From the NCBI RefSeq assembly GCF_040581485.1, contig NC_090131.1, positions 25,928,532 to 25,992,531 of the forward strand: a DNA stretch of 64,000 bases, read 5' to 3'. A program made the translations under genes and the position numbers. Shown one piece after another: positions 10,594 through 24,340 of this stretch; position 1 is the stretch's first letter; every line of letters begins with the position of its first letter. The notes beneath the pieces are model-generated. The model was not told the DNA's origin, searched no databases, and saw only the letters and a program-made list of their open reading frames with translations. The DNA comes from Linepithema humile (taxonomy: Eukaryota > Arthropoda > Insecta > Hymenoptera > Formicidae).

Positions 10594-13500
10594 CGCAGAT
10601 TGAAATAAAAATTTACCAATCTCAAAAAATTAATCAAGTATACAAATAATTTTGATATAAAATTCAAAAAGTTATAATTTACATTTATGACACTAAATCT
10701 TTTTCTATCGCGGTAGATATAACATATGTATATATTTGAAAAATCTTGTGCGTAAACTATCGAATTGTCGCTCCAACTGTTTCCTTGTTTAATTTCACTT
10801 AGTTTGTAATTAAATTTCTTCGCGTAGCAATTGAATTTTAATATTCGACAAAGCATAATCACGAAAAGCATCACAGGAAGTGGTGTTCAAAATTGGAAGA
10901 CATTGAAACGTTATGGTTGGTGATTATAAGGCACAAGTGGAGATGCACAAGCCTTGGATTCGCGATTTATTGCTTGTAGCACAGCTTTTACCACCGAGGC
11001 ATTTCAAATAAATCGTTGTTTCTTGTTGTGCTCCTTCGCATTGAATCTTCCCGAGACTGATATTTTCGAAGCGTTTCGACGAAAGCATCTTGGTGCAATA
11101 ATTAATTTTATGTTGACGCGTAATGAAAAAAGATAAATATAAGATGCAAAATGCTCATGCCTCGAATTACGGTCATTTTCCATTTGAGTGTCGCCATTTT
11201 CCGACGTTTTCCTCCATACGATAATCAGAACTGACAACAGTCGCGTCCCTATTGAATCGCGGTTAAAGGCAGACTGTCATCTCCAGTATTTGTAGAGGCT
11301 TCCGCGAAACCTCGCAAGTGTGGATGTTGTCGAACCACCTCGCGGAGACAATGAGCTAGATGGGGGCCAGACGAGACAGACGGTGTCGATAAAGCTCGGA
11401 AATTATTCAGGGACGCGACGTAATTAGGTCATACAAGAGATTTAGCTAATAAAGTAACAATACGAATGTGAAAACGTATCCTACGAGAGAGTTTTGCAAT
11501 GATATAGCGTATCTAACGTATTTAGTTACCAATTTAATTCTGAAATCAGTGCAGTACATGTAAGTAAACTTTCCAATAACTGTAATCAAAAAGACTAAAC
11601 TGCATCAAGCTGTCTAGTAGTTTGTAATATATCGTGCGGGTGTTTCGGACGTATAATATATGCATCGAAAAATGTTTTGCAACATTTGGCTTTCCGCTAA
11701 ATTAGGCGCATAATCGCTGACTCAGGCAATCGTGCAACGACGAATAAACTTCAAAATAGTGTTTTACGTTACGAGTGAAAATCAGTTTTCGCGTAGTTCC
11801 TGTATAACATTATCCATACGACCCTAACTTTCTCATTTAGTGCACATCTGCATTTTGCGCAATATGTACTTGGTTTATGAGAACGTTAATGCAGTGTCGG
11901 CCACAGATTTATTTTTATACAATATATAGTTTATGGAAAGATGTTAATGCACTGTTGGTCACAGATTTATTTCATCTGGTCAAAAACACTCCGCTCGAAA
12001 ACAGTCTGGCTCGAAAAATTACAGTGCTATCGAACGGAAAGTTAGTGAAACTTATCGATGAAGTTTTTACTTGCTTTATAATTTGTTACACAAGTTGCTT
12101 ACAGTAGGTAAAATTAATGACGCCACTATTTCAAACCGATTTCTATCTTAAACAGAAATATAAAACAAAAAAATACCAAATATACTTTTACATCCATAAT
12201 TAAAAAGTTGTTAATTCTTTATTAAATACTAATATATTTTTTAAATTATATTTATTAAATAAAATTGATATACTTGTCAATTAGAAAAGCATGAATCAAA
12301 AGTAAAATAATTTTTATTTTTATTTTTAAATAAAAACGTTTTATCTTTGATTTGATTTCGTAAATGAACACCATTAGTGACATTTATACACATATATTCT
12401 ATTCTGTTTCAATTATTATGAATTGTAGTTATGTGTTGAGTGCACATGCGATGTATTATGTTTCAACGCTTTGTCCTTTAATGTAGATCACAAATATACG
12501 TACGTAAATAAAAATATAATTAATGTAATATTAAAAAACAATTTTTATACATGTTATTCTCTATTTTATCATGTTTATACACTCGTCTGATTAATATAAT
12601 TTTTACTACTGATTATGATAAACTGTATTATATGTACACATAATAATTTGCAATGTGATATATTGAACATTATGTTATGCGTCTAACAAATTAATATTAA
12701 TTTAATATCAAGTCTAAAAACATATAACATATGAAAATAAAAATGATTGGCTTGGGAAAAAAATAGATAAAAAAATTGCCCTGCGGTAATTTCATTACTC
12801 TTCGCAGCGAAAATGAAATACAAAGGAAGATATCCCCCGAGAGTCTCACACATCGCTTTAAATAAGATAGAAGACAATTTTCCGTAAGAAAACGTGCATA
12901 TAAATTTTAAAGGGTCGAATGACAATATATCGCCCGGAGGGATTATGTTTATCTTCTCGGCTATGGTCAACTCACGTATATACCTTGTAGGACGGGACTG
13001 TTTTACTGATAAAAGCCTTGAGCTGCAGCAAAATGGCAGATATTTGCGTAAAAATAATGCAAGAAAGAAGCAAGCATGAAGTATCTTTTATAACTTTAAA
13101 GGAAAGTATTCGTACAAAACTTTTAAAAAGGTAATGCAAAAAATCGCGTTTTAAAAATTGATCGATATTGGGTATTTCGTGGTTTAATCTTTAATAAAAA
13201 TACGATTTACGCAAACTTTATCATATTTTGTGATTCTAACAGTTTCGTTTTGCTTGCTACACACTTGTGAAAACGACGAGACGAATACTGGCTTACGCTT
13301 AAACTTCACGTCGCAGATAAACCTCCGAAGAACGGAGATCAGGCGATTGTAGTCTGTTTTATTGTTCACCGATTTCTTGTTACGAAATCGTCAAGTTGAA
13401 GCACGTCTTCACAGATTATGGATAAACGGCGATAACGAACTCGCAAAGCGAAATTTCTTATCAAACGCTGATAATTCACGATTCATCGAATCTATTTAAT

Positions 13501-16030
13501 TATTCGATAAATTCTTCCGTGGAATATTTGCAAGGAGTAACTCACAATCAGAAAATACGTTCAGAATACGTCGAAAATGGTATTAGTGATTGGAATTCTT
13601 ATTTAACACTTGTTCACTTTTCTTAGATAGCGTTGTAAGATTCACGTGAAAATTTATCGTAATATAATAAAAAACATTGTAAAAATTATTTAACTTAGTT
13701 AAATAATGAGAAATAAATTCATTCGCGCTTTCTACATTTAATGTCAATTTGCGAATCTCGCTCGGAAACTTTAGATATATTCTTATTTCAACATTTACTT
13801 ACTTATTATAAAAGTTTGCCGAATTTTAAATGCATATTTGCGTAGAAATTGGAATATATAAAATAAAATAAGAAACAAAGTTAAATCAGTAATATTATCA
13901 TGCGTAAAGTTTTGTATATTTTACTAACGAAATTTTTAATTTCACGAACTTCAAGGCAAATTTGCGATTCTTCGTCAGCGTGTTTGGCTTAAAGTATTAA
14001 CTGCGCAATGTCTAATTGCAAATAATTATACAATTCAATGTAAAAAAAGACAAGATATTGCGCTAAAATATGTTTAAGTATATATTTTGCTACAACTGCA
14101 AATTTATAGCTTTGATGCAACACTTGGAATAACGCGCTACTGTGCACATCGCGCACTTCTATTTAGATTTTTCTCTTTCGTGAAATCTGAATCGTCGCGC
14201 AGTTTGATCCTTCTTCGCCCGATAAATTCCGTTTCTACGCGGTTAACCTTGTGTGGACGAACGACGGAGCGAGGATTCGAACTCACATATAGTTGCCCGC
14301 AGTATGTGGTACTAGAATTGGGTTGACTTGGTGGCAGCGGTGCCCAACCGCGGCTAAATCTTCGCGCGGACAAAGTGCGAGATTACTTTCGTCGATCGCG
14401 AATGACTGGGTGCTTGGCAGTAAACCTCTTCCATCAGCAAATGGGTTCTTTTTACTGTTATACGAGGGTATATACTCGCTCTCTTAATTGGCTGTACTGT
14501 AATTCCTGTTCCACTTCTCAAAGCAATTCTCCCCTAAAACACGGCTAATTACGTAACATGGCTAAGAGCAAATATTTCGACATCTGTGACATTTCATATC
14601 AAGGATGGATCAGTGATATAAACATTCAATTTAATATACGGAGAATATTATGCGAACCGGCAACGTTAATAGAGAAATAATATATCTTCCGTCGGAATCT
14701 CTCTGCGTGTGCATAGTCTTTGACTATAAATTCAAGAAAAATGTTTGGTTATGTTTAATTTAATATGCTTCATAAATTTTTACCATTACACAAAATAGAT
14801 AAGGATAATTTATTAAATATACCGTAAATCCTTTATACTTGTACAACCATCGTACGGCAAACAACATTACTTTATTGTAATCATAACATTTAACTCTTCT
14901 CTTTTTTGAAACTATATATAGTAACTTTCATGAAACAAAGTGCAAAGTACGATATATCAAGGATAATTTAAAATATTATTATTTTACTCGTATTATTGCA
15001 TGTGAAGTAGTTAGAAATATATCGTGATACTTGCTAAGAGACATGAATACTGTAGCGTTTAATAAGTAAACACTATTGTACGTTATTGTAATAACATTTG
15101 TAAATAATACATAATTTGTCGTAAATATGATATCAAATAGCAGCCATAATTTGTGATTCTTTTACAAGAGAGTCTGTAATCACATAATGTTGAACAAAGG
15201 TACGATAAAAGTACAAATACTGAAAACTTGTCGAGATATTTACTCGCAGAAAACGTGGGTTACGGTTATCAAAGAAAAATAACAATAATTCAAGTTAATT
15301 AATTGATTGCAAGCTCGAAAGTGGCTTTAATCTAGAGTACGTTTTTTGAAACAAAAATTGAAAAAAATTATTGTTGATTAAAACCTTATATTCTTGTAAT
15401 ATCGAGAATATTTATATTAAACCCATATAAGTTATTTATACTCTATTATTTTTTGGAATTCATAAAAATATATATAGCGTAAATTTATCTTCATTTTATG
15501 TGCTCAAGTAAGTATCAGTTTTTACATAATTATTTTAAAAGAATAAGCTGTTGATTTACTATTCGCAAAGCGCAGCGAAAAAAATTTTGACCACTGCAGT
15601 GGCACTCGCTAATAGAAAATAACTACTCTCCGTATCCTCATTTGACGTTGTTACACGTATTTTATTATTTTAAATCGTGTAATTATATATTTAGATTTTA
15701 TCTGACAGTATTAAATCATTTAATTGAAATAAAACTCTGTAGTTATGCGATACGCGCTGAAACATAAAATATGCGCGCTCGGATTTGAAATATGCTGAAT
15801 TTCCAAATATATATTTGTGCGGAAAAAAGCACTCAAGTAATTATATTATTTCAATCACAGAGATGCATGTACATACTTCTATAAGTCACTTCATCAAGGT
15901 ATAAAGTGCACTGTATAAAGTGCGACCTCATTAAGCAGTCTCGTTATCCCCATACGGTGGATACAAGAGCACGCCCAGAATATGTTACATAGTTTATGCT
16001 GCCTCCATTTTATACCTGCCTTTCGTCCTT
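10594..16030. other. AT-rich region upstream of the prominin-like gene, no gene recognised
   Basis: This is 5' flanking DNA and possibly a 5' UTR intron of the minus-strand gene. It is very AT-rich with homopolymer runs. Open frames here are short and lack motifs. An imperfect tandem duplication lies at 11874-11985. A short palindromic TTCGAA context near 14263-14286 resembles half a tRNA T-arm but no tRNA surrounds it. The promoter of the prominin-like gene should lie in or beyond this stretch, but no clear initiator with supporting elements was identified. Confidence 0.6.
11874..11985. repeat. Imperfect tandem duplication, about 56-58-bp unit
   Basis: The 30-base segment 11885-11914 (GTTAATGCAGTG and on to ACAGATTTATTT) recurs at 11943-11972 with few mismatches. 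Both copies are preceded by a TTTATG-GA-rich lead, so the unit is about 56-58 bp. It is non-coding and looks like a local slippage or replication duplication. Confidence 0.7.
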
Positions 16031-16285
16031 AGACAATGGAATTTTCAACGAGGGAAGTTTCTGGTGAGAATTTTCCCGATCCCGAGCTTTGTTATACGCG
16101 CGCAACGTCACCGACGTCGTCGGAAGTGTGCCGCGTTCTTCGACGCGCGCGATTCTCGATCAACCGAAAGCGAGGATACGTAAGGGGTGTTCGCGAGCAA
16201 ACGGGTGTGTGGATGAATTTTGGCACGGCGGGTGTGTGTCGGTGCAGTTAGAAGATCGCGAGACTGGCTGCATCCTCTCCCTCTC

Positions 16286-16320
<35 letters not shown>

Positions 16321-16640
16321 CTCTCTCGTCCCTCCCACTCCTTCCCTTCTTCTCTGTCTCGTACTCTCTTTCTCTCTCACTCAGCGCGACTACTATCGGG
16401 AGCACCCAGGCGGGCAGTCAGTGCGTCGTCAGCCTCCGCGTCGTCGTGACGCTCCACTCTCTCTCTCTCCCTCTCTCTCTCGTTTCTCTCGGCTCTCTCG
16501 GTGGCGTCCGCAGCATCGCGACGCTACGACGCGCTCCGTCGACTATCCTATCGGGAGAGACGCCGTCTCTTTAATTTTCCTACGATATATACGAGCGACA
16601 CGGACTTGATTATTGATAACGATCGCAATAGGTGACATTG
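16030..16640 (+). promoter_or_regulatory. CT-microsatellite island, candidate promoter and 5' UTR
   Basis: A GC/CpG-richer island in AT-rich DNA. Two long CT/CCT tracts (about 16274-16380, core 16291-16316, and 16456-16481) flank an arthropod initiator-type TCAGT at 16418-16422. A possible splice donor, ATAG|GTGACA, lies near 16631. Long frames across the CT tracts are only Ser/Leu or Arg/Glu repeats and are not proteins. CT/GA tracts near initiators are typical of insect promoters that bind GAGA-type factors. It could drive a plus-strand transcript, for example a distal 5' exon of the GPCR gene 23 kb away, or a non-coding RNA. The role is inference. Confidence 0.4.
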
Positions 16641-19600
16641 TAATAATAAAAAAAATATTTGTTGCTGCACTTTGAAAGTGTTTCAATCAGCACAAAAATT
16701 AAAAAAAAGTGCCGATAATAACTACGTTGATTGTAGAAAATAGAAAAAATGGTTAGTATCTCGGCTTATTATTTCTATGTGGGAAAGAATTTCGTAAAGA
16801 ATATAGATGAGATGATTTTCAGCGGCGTACGTTAAATAAAAGGATTAGAAATTAAAAATTTCATGACTATTTACATTTATGAGATTAAAATAGATTTCAA
16901 ATATTTATTAATATCTTTTGCGCGGGATTTAAGAAAGTTTGTAGAACTGTACATTAACTTTTAAGGGAGCACTTCTTGAGACGTAATATTCGCGGAAGAT
17001 TGAAGCTACCGTGCATCTCTTAAAAGTTCACTACAGTATCTTTATTCCTTACTTTTCGTTGCATATTTTATATCGAAGGGAGCACAGCGCGCAATTTATT
17101 ACTTCGACGTAAAACATTCTTTGTCACGAACGAAAATAGAAGAACGGGAGATTGAGTGACGATAGTACATGCATTTCCTACAGAGGAGTTATTAAAGGCA
17201 CGTCGAAGGCGCCTTCTCTCGTCGATGGGTGAACAGAAAAGCCAAATCGTGAAGTTTTACCAGACGTGATCCATCTTGGTGTCCCGATCGAGTGATCTAT
17301 CGGATCTCACCGCAAAACGTACTGCAGCCCTTCAGGATTCCTCGCCTCCGAGAGTCACGCACGAACGTTCTTCCTCCCTTTGCCTTCCGGCGCTTCGCGT
17401 ACTCGCTCAAGTCTTATCGACACTCGTGGATTTACTACTGCCAAGTACGTATCTAATTGCACCAATTCAAGCTGAATCTCTTTATTTCGCATACCATATA
17501 GGTTAACGCAGGAGTAAAATTGAGTGAGATGTTTTTGTTAGCTTACCTTTTTTCTCTCCTATCGATGCATTTTCTCCGTCCTGTATGTGTCATAAAAAAA
17601 TAGATTTATAGCTTTACATACCGGTGATGTTACTTCGCAATTTATCATCGTTATCGTACATTTGCAAGAAGAATTATTCAAGTTTTACTTAAAAATATGA
17701 AATAATAAAATTAATGTTACGATTAAGTTGCGATAAAATATGCAAACTTCGTTGCTTATCATAATGGAAAATTCTTGAAAATTTTGTTCAAACTTGACAT
17801 TTCTAAAATTCATACCGCACCTACATAGCTAGCTTGATATTGTCTCTGGAAGTGTTCATCATCGTACATCTTTTTATTCGGTCGTTATTTCTATTGGTGT
17901 CTACAGCTGCACTTAAGATATTAAATTACACACACCGTGCTGGCGTTAAGTCGTAAAGAATTACAGAAGCCAGAAGTTTCTGTCTATGTTCTTTTAAGTC
18001 ACAAATCAACGAAATGCAGCAAAATTGTGCAATTTATATTTTTAAAAAATACACGCAAAAAGGCGAAGCATTATATAATTTTAATACTATCGTCGTGTGA
18101 TATTTTATTAATGGATCTAAATCGTATTTTACTAGTGCTTTAATGACGGGGTGTGCGAAGCAATATTGATCTTATATCGTTTGAAAGTTCCTGTTATTCC
18201 ATCCAAAGGATATATGTAGTTTAGAGATTGATACAAACTACGCAAAACAGGACACCATAACTTGGCAGATATCGAGCGATACGCTTGCAACACGTCTGCG
18301 GTTACGAAGCAGTTTGATCGTGTTGTTGCTTACAGTTCTCTGACCAAGTTTTCAAAACTTTCCCCGCAACCGCCTTTAATATTAAACGATTCCTCAGATC
18401 CGGGATAAATTTAACGAGAGATCAAATCGTAGGAGTTTTCTCGACTTAAATATCTTTAACGATATACGATTTTTATTTGATAATTGCTTAACTTTAATCA
18501 TAATAGCTTGATAAATCAAAGCCTTACTGATTTCTATTCAGCACTATTTCAATGAATTTATTACGGTAAATGAAAGTTGTATATAAAATTTATACGACTT
18601 TTTAAAATAATTTCGATTGAAATATTTCAGTCTCTGCTCTGCTTTAGTGAAAATTATTGCGTTGGCAGAATTCACTGACACTTTCAACAGAACTTTACGT
18701 TTATTTTGGTATATTCAATTCAATCAGCGCAGCGTGAATTTAATGACGCAATATAATTGCTAATTGATATTGCAAAAACGTGACCTTTTCTATCTAATGT
18801 AGTAATATTGAATATTACATTTATTACAGTTATAAATTATTACTCATGTAAATTGAAAACAACTTGTGTATTCCTAAATAAAATCAATAGAACCGCTTGA
18901 TAATTTCTTCCATTTTGATGAAAAAGGTTTCTCTCTTCCTGCTCCGTGACAAATTCAATATATGGAAATAGCTGCATTCATCAAAAGCTACGCTTCAATT
19001 TGTACTTGTAAACGTCTCACCTTAATGGTTTTCCAGCAGCGTCGTTGCTGATGGCTGGTCGTTCTAAATTGATCGTGAGTCCCGTGCGCGTGATATCCAT
19101 TTCAGCGAGCTGCGATGGAATTTATTACATTTTTCCACGATCATCGATTATGACGGAAGTGGCTTCTCGGGAATATTCAGCATAATTTAAGTGCGGCACG
19201 AAGGGCGTATAAGTATCGTTGTTTTTTAACTACTTCTTCACTGTATATTTTTAGTTTTTTTACTTTTTCTCGCGAGACAGTGTCTCGTCATCTGTGCGTA
19301 TACAACGACCATTCGCAGATCTCCATTTACGTCGCAAAAGGTACTTGCGTTATATGATGTACTCTCCTCTGACCGTTTTAATTAATGATTTTACCGTAAA
19401 ACGCTGCGCATTGCCCCTCGCCTAGGCAAAACTTGGAACGACCTTTATTTTACGAGGCGCGAAACTCGTTTGGGCGGAATGCTTCCATTTCGTGTCTATT
19501 TCCCGAGGAAGCAGAACGCCAAGAATGTGTCTCATTGGGATTCGATAGCGTCGCTCTTATGATATATCTTATGATATATCTAATAGAATTACAAAGACTA

Positions 19601-20796
19601 CGTGAGGAAAGAGTCAAATCCATAAAAGCAACGAGACTTCGAAAAAGTGTCGAAAGATAATCATATCAATTTCATTCAAGCATACTTAAGATAATATATA
19701 ATTTTTAGAGACTTTAATTTAACATATTTAATATTAATAATTGTAGTACGCACATAATATCGGCAATATAATCAATATATCACAAATAAAAAATATAATT
19801 TCTCACAGATTTTAATAAATTTAAAAAAATAGTAACCAAAATTTTTACAAACAAGATATACAAGTAAACAAATAATTAAAATAATAAACAAACAAAATAT
19901 AATATTTTGTACGTTTGCTAAATTTTTTATTCAATTAAAATATGTTAAATGATCTTTATAAAATTCGCGTTACAATATTACAAAATAGCATAAAATAGAA
20001 GTATTATGAAAAGGTAAATTGTCATTACAAAAATATATAATTATTTGCCGATGAGAGGCGCGTGTATGACTTTTGCGGAATATTGCGAGCTAGTATTTCA
20101 CTGATAATTTTTACGGCTGAAACTGGCGGGTCGCGCTTAAATGGATCACGGTGAATTTTTACGGATTTGTCGTGTGCACTCGATAGGCAGATAATATAAA
20201 TTGGTTGTGAATATTAATCGCGACATACAGCAGTAAGCATTGAGTGTAAACATTTAAGCCGATGACGATGTTATGCAGAACAAGGATCGCATATCGCCTT
20301 TATTGGTAAAATTTGTTTTAGTTTATTCTTCTAATTCTACATTATACAATGCATCTATAAAAATGCATTTAAATCTTAGATATAATATTTTTGTTGTTTA
20401 AAAGCATGCAAAGAAATTTTCTTATTTTGCGTACAAAATTACTTTTGAACACTTTGACATTTATATAAATATTACAAACTTTCTTACGTCTTATACATTT
20501 TATTAAAAATAAATGATATATTTATTATTTATTTTATAATTGAAGTAATTTATTAGTTTAATTTATTTTTTTATAAAGCTAGCGATGCTCCAAGAAATAT
20601 ATGTATCATGCTGATTATACATATTCCTTGGAAAGTCTGCTACTGACAAGGTGACTGACATTGGAATTAAACTTTAACTCAATGCGATATGCAATATCTT
20701 ATGCTACTGCAACTATAATCATATTTTGATTTGATATTGACATTTGGACCATTTTAGATTTCATTCGAAATTTACTGTCCTTATTGCATTTATTAT

Positions 20797-20864
20797 TATA
20801 TAAACAAATATTATTTTTCAAGGTGTTAATTATATAAACAAATGTCATATTTCAAGGTGTTAAT
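20797..20864. repeat. 34-bp tandem duplication, two copies
   Basis: TATATAAACAAAT...TTCAAGGTGTTAAT occurs at 20797-20830 and directly again at 20831-20864, with three mismatches in 34. A partial third start (TATATG) follows. Non-coding. Confidence 0.8.
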
Positions 20865-22815
20865 TATATGTGCTAATTATTCCGTGTGCATTATTTGACA
20901 CAATTATTTGACACAAGGCGATAAAGCCTTTTTTATTTTATACTAATTTGCTAATTATTTAATTATAACAAAATTTTGTTTCTTAATAATTCCTACTTAG
21001 AGCACTTAACAATTCAGTTATCATTTTACATTTACTTAATCTTGAATCTAATTTACGTAATTATGAATTTGACAGTGCTATACAGGAAAGAGCAAATTGC
21101 GCTTGAACATTACACTTTGATGTTATGTATGTTGAAGGAGGAGCAAGCATAACGCAGAAAATTATGTGGTCTGCGGACATTCATGCGATATAACTTGATA
21201 ATCCGTACATATACGCTTGAACTCGCCGCTCTACGATCGACATATGTGCGAAATGATATGGAACCACAATTTTGTTATCTTCCGTGAATAAGAATTATTA
21301 GAGACAAATGCCAACTGTTTAATGAGATTCCTGATTTATTTATTCGTCATAACATTAATCGTTGCATAAAATAATGTTATTATGTAATAATTGAATAAAA
21401 TTTGTTAATGGATAATTGTGAATAATAATATTCATTTAATGCAGATATAAATAGAATTACCGCGACACGCAGGAAATGATTAAACAGTTGTAACGTGAGC
21501 ATGCATTTTCGCATGTCCATCCATCACGATTATTTCAACATTTATGATCATTTAAACAACAGCTTGAATGAGTGATATATGTTTTAGGGAATATCATAAT
21601 TTTGATATTCCTGTGGTGATAAAGCCTTTTTCAAAGTGAAAATCGATAATCACAAGCGCGCGGAATTTACAACCAAAAATTCCCACTTTATGTTCTATTT
21701 CGTTTTTGGGTACTATTTCGTTTATTTGCAATTGAAACCATGCTCGACCTTTCGGCCAATGAATACGAATATAAAATTGTAACAGCGCTACAGTTTTATT
21801 TCCAATTTCCGCGTGTACACAAATAGGATATCTGGCGTAAATCCACTTCCGCAGTAAGCTTTGCATAGTTTTGCAAGATAATATCCGTGCATTTCGTATT
21901 CAATGTATTCGCAGAACATTTGCCCCATGAAGTAAAACATCATACCCCCGTATACACGAATACCTTTAATACCTTGTATCACACGAACCTAAAATCCCGC
22001 TTTTCTATTAACCTCTCCTTATCCGATTAACGGTTTCTTCTCGCTAAATGTTCGCCTTGCGCTTTAGTATGCATGACCGTTATCACCATTGGGAATTCTG
22101 CGCCTCGAGTTTTCACGCTAATCGAAAGATGTAAGTAAGATACCTCCTTACAACGCAATTTCAAAATCATGAAAATTGATAACTTGATTATTGAACTTAA
22201 TTATCCGCTTTTCCCTTTTCCGCTTTTTCTTTACTTTTACCGGCAATTGATGAAGTTTCTGGCGAGCAATTATAAGAATTGCGTTCAAAATAAGTTACGT
22301 TTTCATCTTTATTCTCAAAGCATTAGAGTAAAAGCAGTAAATAGATCAAAGTTAATTATTTCTTCAACGTTCTCGGGGTCTGTATTTATTTGCGTCTTTC
22401 GCTATTGATTAAGCTTCTTGTTATTATTAATTATGCCTGAATCTAACTTGGATCATACATTAATTTTCTATTCATGCAACATACGTTGTTCATTCTGCAC
22501 TCTGTATTATAGGTTATTAATTATACTAGACCTTCCCCACGATACACATCGACAGATTGTTACAAATGATGTATCCACATCGCTTCTCGTGAAATTGCAT
22601 GGCTTTTCATTACATTGGAAAATCATTAAGTTCGATGACAGGTGTCAGCAATCCGTTTATCATATAAAACTATGCGGATAGCATACTAAATATCTAGAAC
22701 ACAATTTAGAACGCTTTAAATATTACGTGACAGCAAATGCATCGTATAAATGACATATAGCGTCATCATTGCGCCAAGAAAATGTGATTTAGCCACATGG
22801 CGTTTATCGTGCAAA

Positions 22816-22835
22816 TTTTTTTTTTTTTTTTTTTT
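22816..22835. repeat. Poly(T) run, 20 bases
   Basis: Uninterrupted T20 in AT-rich intergenic DNA. It could be simple slippage or the poly(A) tail of an old minus-strand retro-insertion. No retroelement body or target-site duplication is visible beside it. Confidence 0.85.
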
Positions 22836-23929
22836 GCGTACTACATCAGGTTTTTTACATCACTCATATTGATGGTGAATATAAAATATAAAGAGAACAC
22901 GCAAAGGCCTTTTGCACGGCACTGAAAGAAAAAAAAGTCATCATTGTTAAATTTTCGTGATCGCGTGCCAGACAGCGTATCTCGCGGAAAATACAAAAGA
23001 CATTCCGTTGTTTACCTGTTTTACGGGCTTTTCCTCACGGCGATATAAAATGTTAGAAATATTATGCCGATGGAAAAAGAATTTTTCCGGCTTTCCCCGA
23101 CAAATATTGTTGTGCTTGGCAAATCGTGTTTCTAACTTTATCAATATTTTAGTAAGGCCATTAATACGTATAAATTCGACATGCATTTTTCAACATAAAA
23201 CTACGTTCGATCGGAACCAGAAATTTTAAAGAGATACGTTACGTGTCGCTTTATAAGCGTTGCGTTAATCGAGTCGCTCTCAGAACTTGAGCAGTATGTT
23301 GCGCTGAGAAGTGAAAGACAGATGTGCGTCGTTCAAAATTCATGCTTAAGAGAAAGCTGCGCACGCTTGGATCTCATCGGATCAACAGGTATACAGAGCT
23401 ACCGATATTTAGTCTAAAGAGACTTTAATAAACACTTTCGCGCATACGTGCAACGAAAAACAATAAGATGTTTGCACTTCGCTCGTTATACTAATGAAAC
23501 TCTAGACCATTCCAGCAAATATATACTCATTAGCAACACGTGATGTTAATTTAGCACTGGTTAATTTTTTTTGTTCTTAACTTTAATTAAAAAATTAATA
23601 TTTAAAGTCACATATTCTCACATTATAACTGCTATAAAATATATTTATGAAAGAGTGAATTATGTTTTTGCTGACACATGGTCATTAATTTGCATAATTA
23701 AATTAATTTATTTATTTTATGACTATCTGAAAAACTCTTGAGAAAATATTTACAGATGAAGAAGTAACTGCTGCAAAAATATTGGAGATCGCTAAATTAA
23801 GAGAATGTTTGCAAATATTGAGATTCGCAGGAATTAATATCAATGGCAATATGTGATACTTATGCACAAAAAAAAATTAAAATTAAATTAATTCAGTGAA
23901 AAGTTTGATAATCACTGAGCAGGAAATAA

Positions 23930-24340
23930 TAAAACGAGAGCCCGGAGAGCCGTATAGTTTTGAATGCAATCGTCGCGTGGTTCACCGAAGATGCGCACTC
24001 ACCGGCTCCTCTCACTCACGGACTTTTTTAAGCGAACCTCCACGAAAGTTTTAACATGCTCGACAACCTCGTTTCCGGCCGGAAAAAAACTTTCATACGC
24101 ATTAATTTCTGCCGGGCTTATTTATGCCCTCGGTTCTTCCTGCGTTACGACGGTATAACGGAAGTCGCAATGGCAAGAAACGCGGCGAATGGCGAGTGAG
24201 GGTGAAAAACGCAGAGTTTATTCTATCGTAATCCCTCCGTGTCTTTCGAACTCTCGGCGAAAATATAAGAAGAGGGAAAGAAGAAGAAGGAGAGCACGGA
24301 GAGCAACATCGCTGCGACAAATTATACGGCATAAGCGATA
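23930..24340. other. GC-richer island without a recognisable gene
   Basis: Base composition shifts to CpG-containing, less AT-rich sequence, with frames open on both strands (23964-24158 plus, 24102-24332 minus). Neither frame shows a domain, signal peptide or splice-supported extension. It may be a regulatory island or an untranslated exon. I cannot decide. Confidence 0.3.

Larger units (their letters stand above)
16641..23930. other. Intergenic AT-rich DNA, no gene recognised
   Basis: No splice-consistent coding exon, tRNA or rRNA was recognised. Visible items are a 34-bp tandem duplication (20797-20864) and a 20-base T run (22816-22835). Open frames such as 17276-17506 and 22957-23229 have no motifs and unremarkable composition. 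Confidence 0.6.

Noticed and set aside
10383..10874. 163-residue minus-strand frame overlapping prominin-like exon 1
   Set aside because: It is an out-of-frame shadow of exon 1 plus AT-rich upstream DNA, low-complexity and without motif.
12683..12970. 95-residue minus-strand frame
   Set aside because: Looks mildly protein-like, but no family, no splice support and very AT-rich composition.
14263..14286. tRNA T-arm-like sequence on the minus strand (GTGAG-TTCGAATC-CTCGC)
   Set aside because: The loop is 8 rather than 7 bases, and no A box, anticodon arm or acceptor stem surrounds it.
16089..16574. 161-residue plus-strand frame and its antisense partners
   Set aside because: Mostly Ser-Leu (or Arg-Glu) repeats from CT/GA microsatellites, not a protein.
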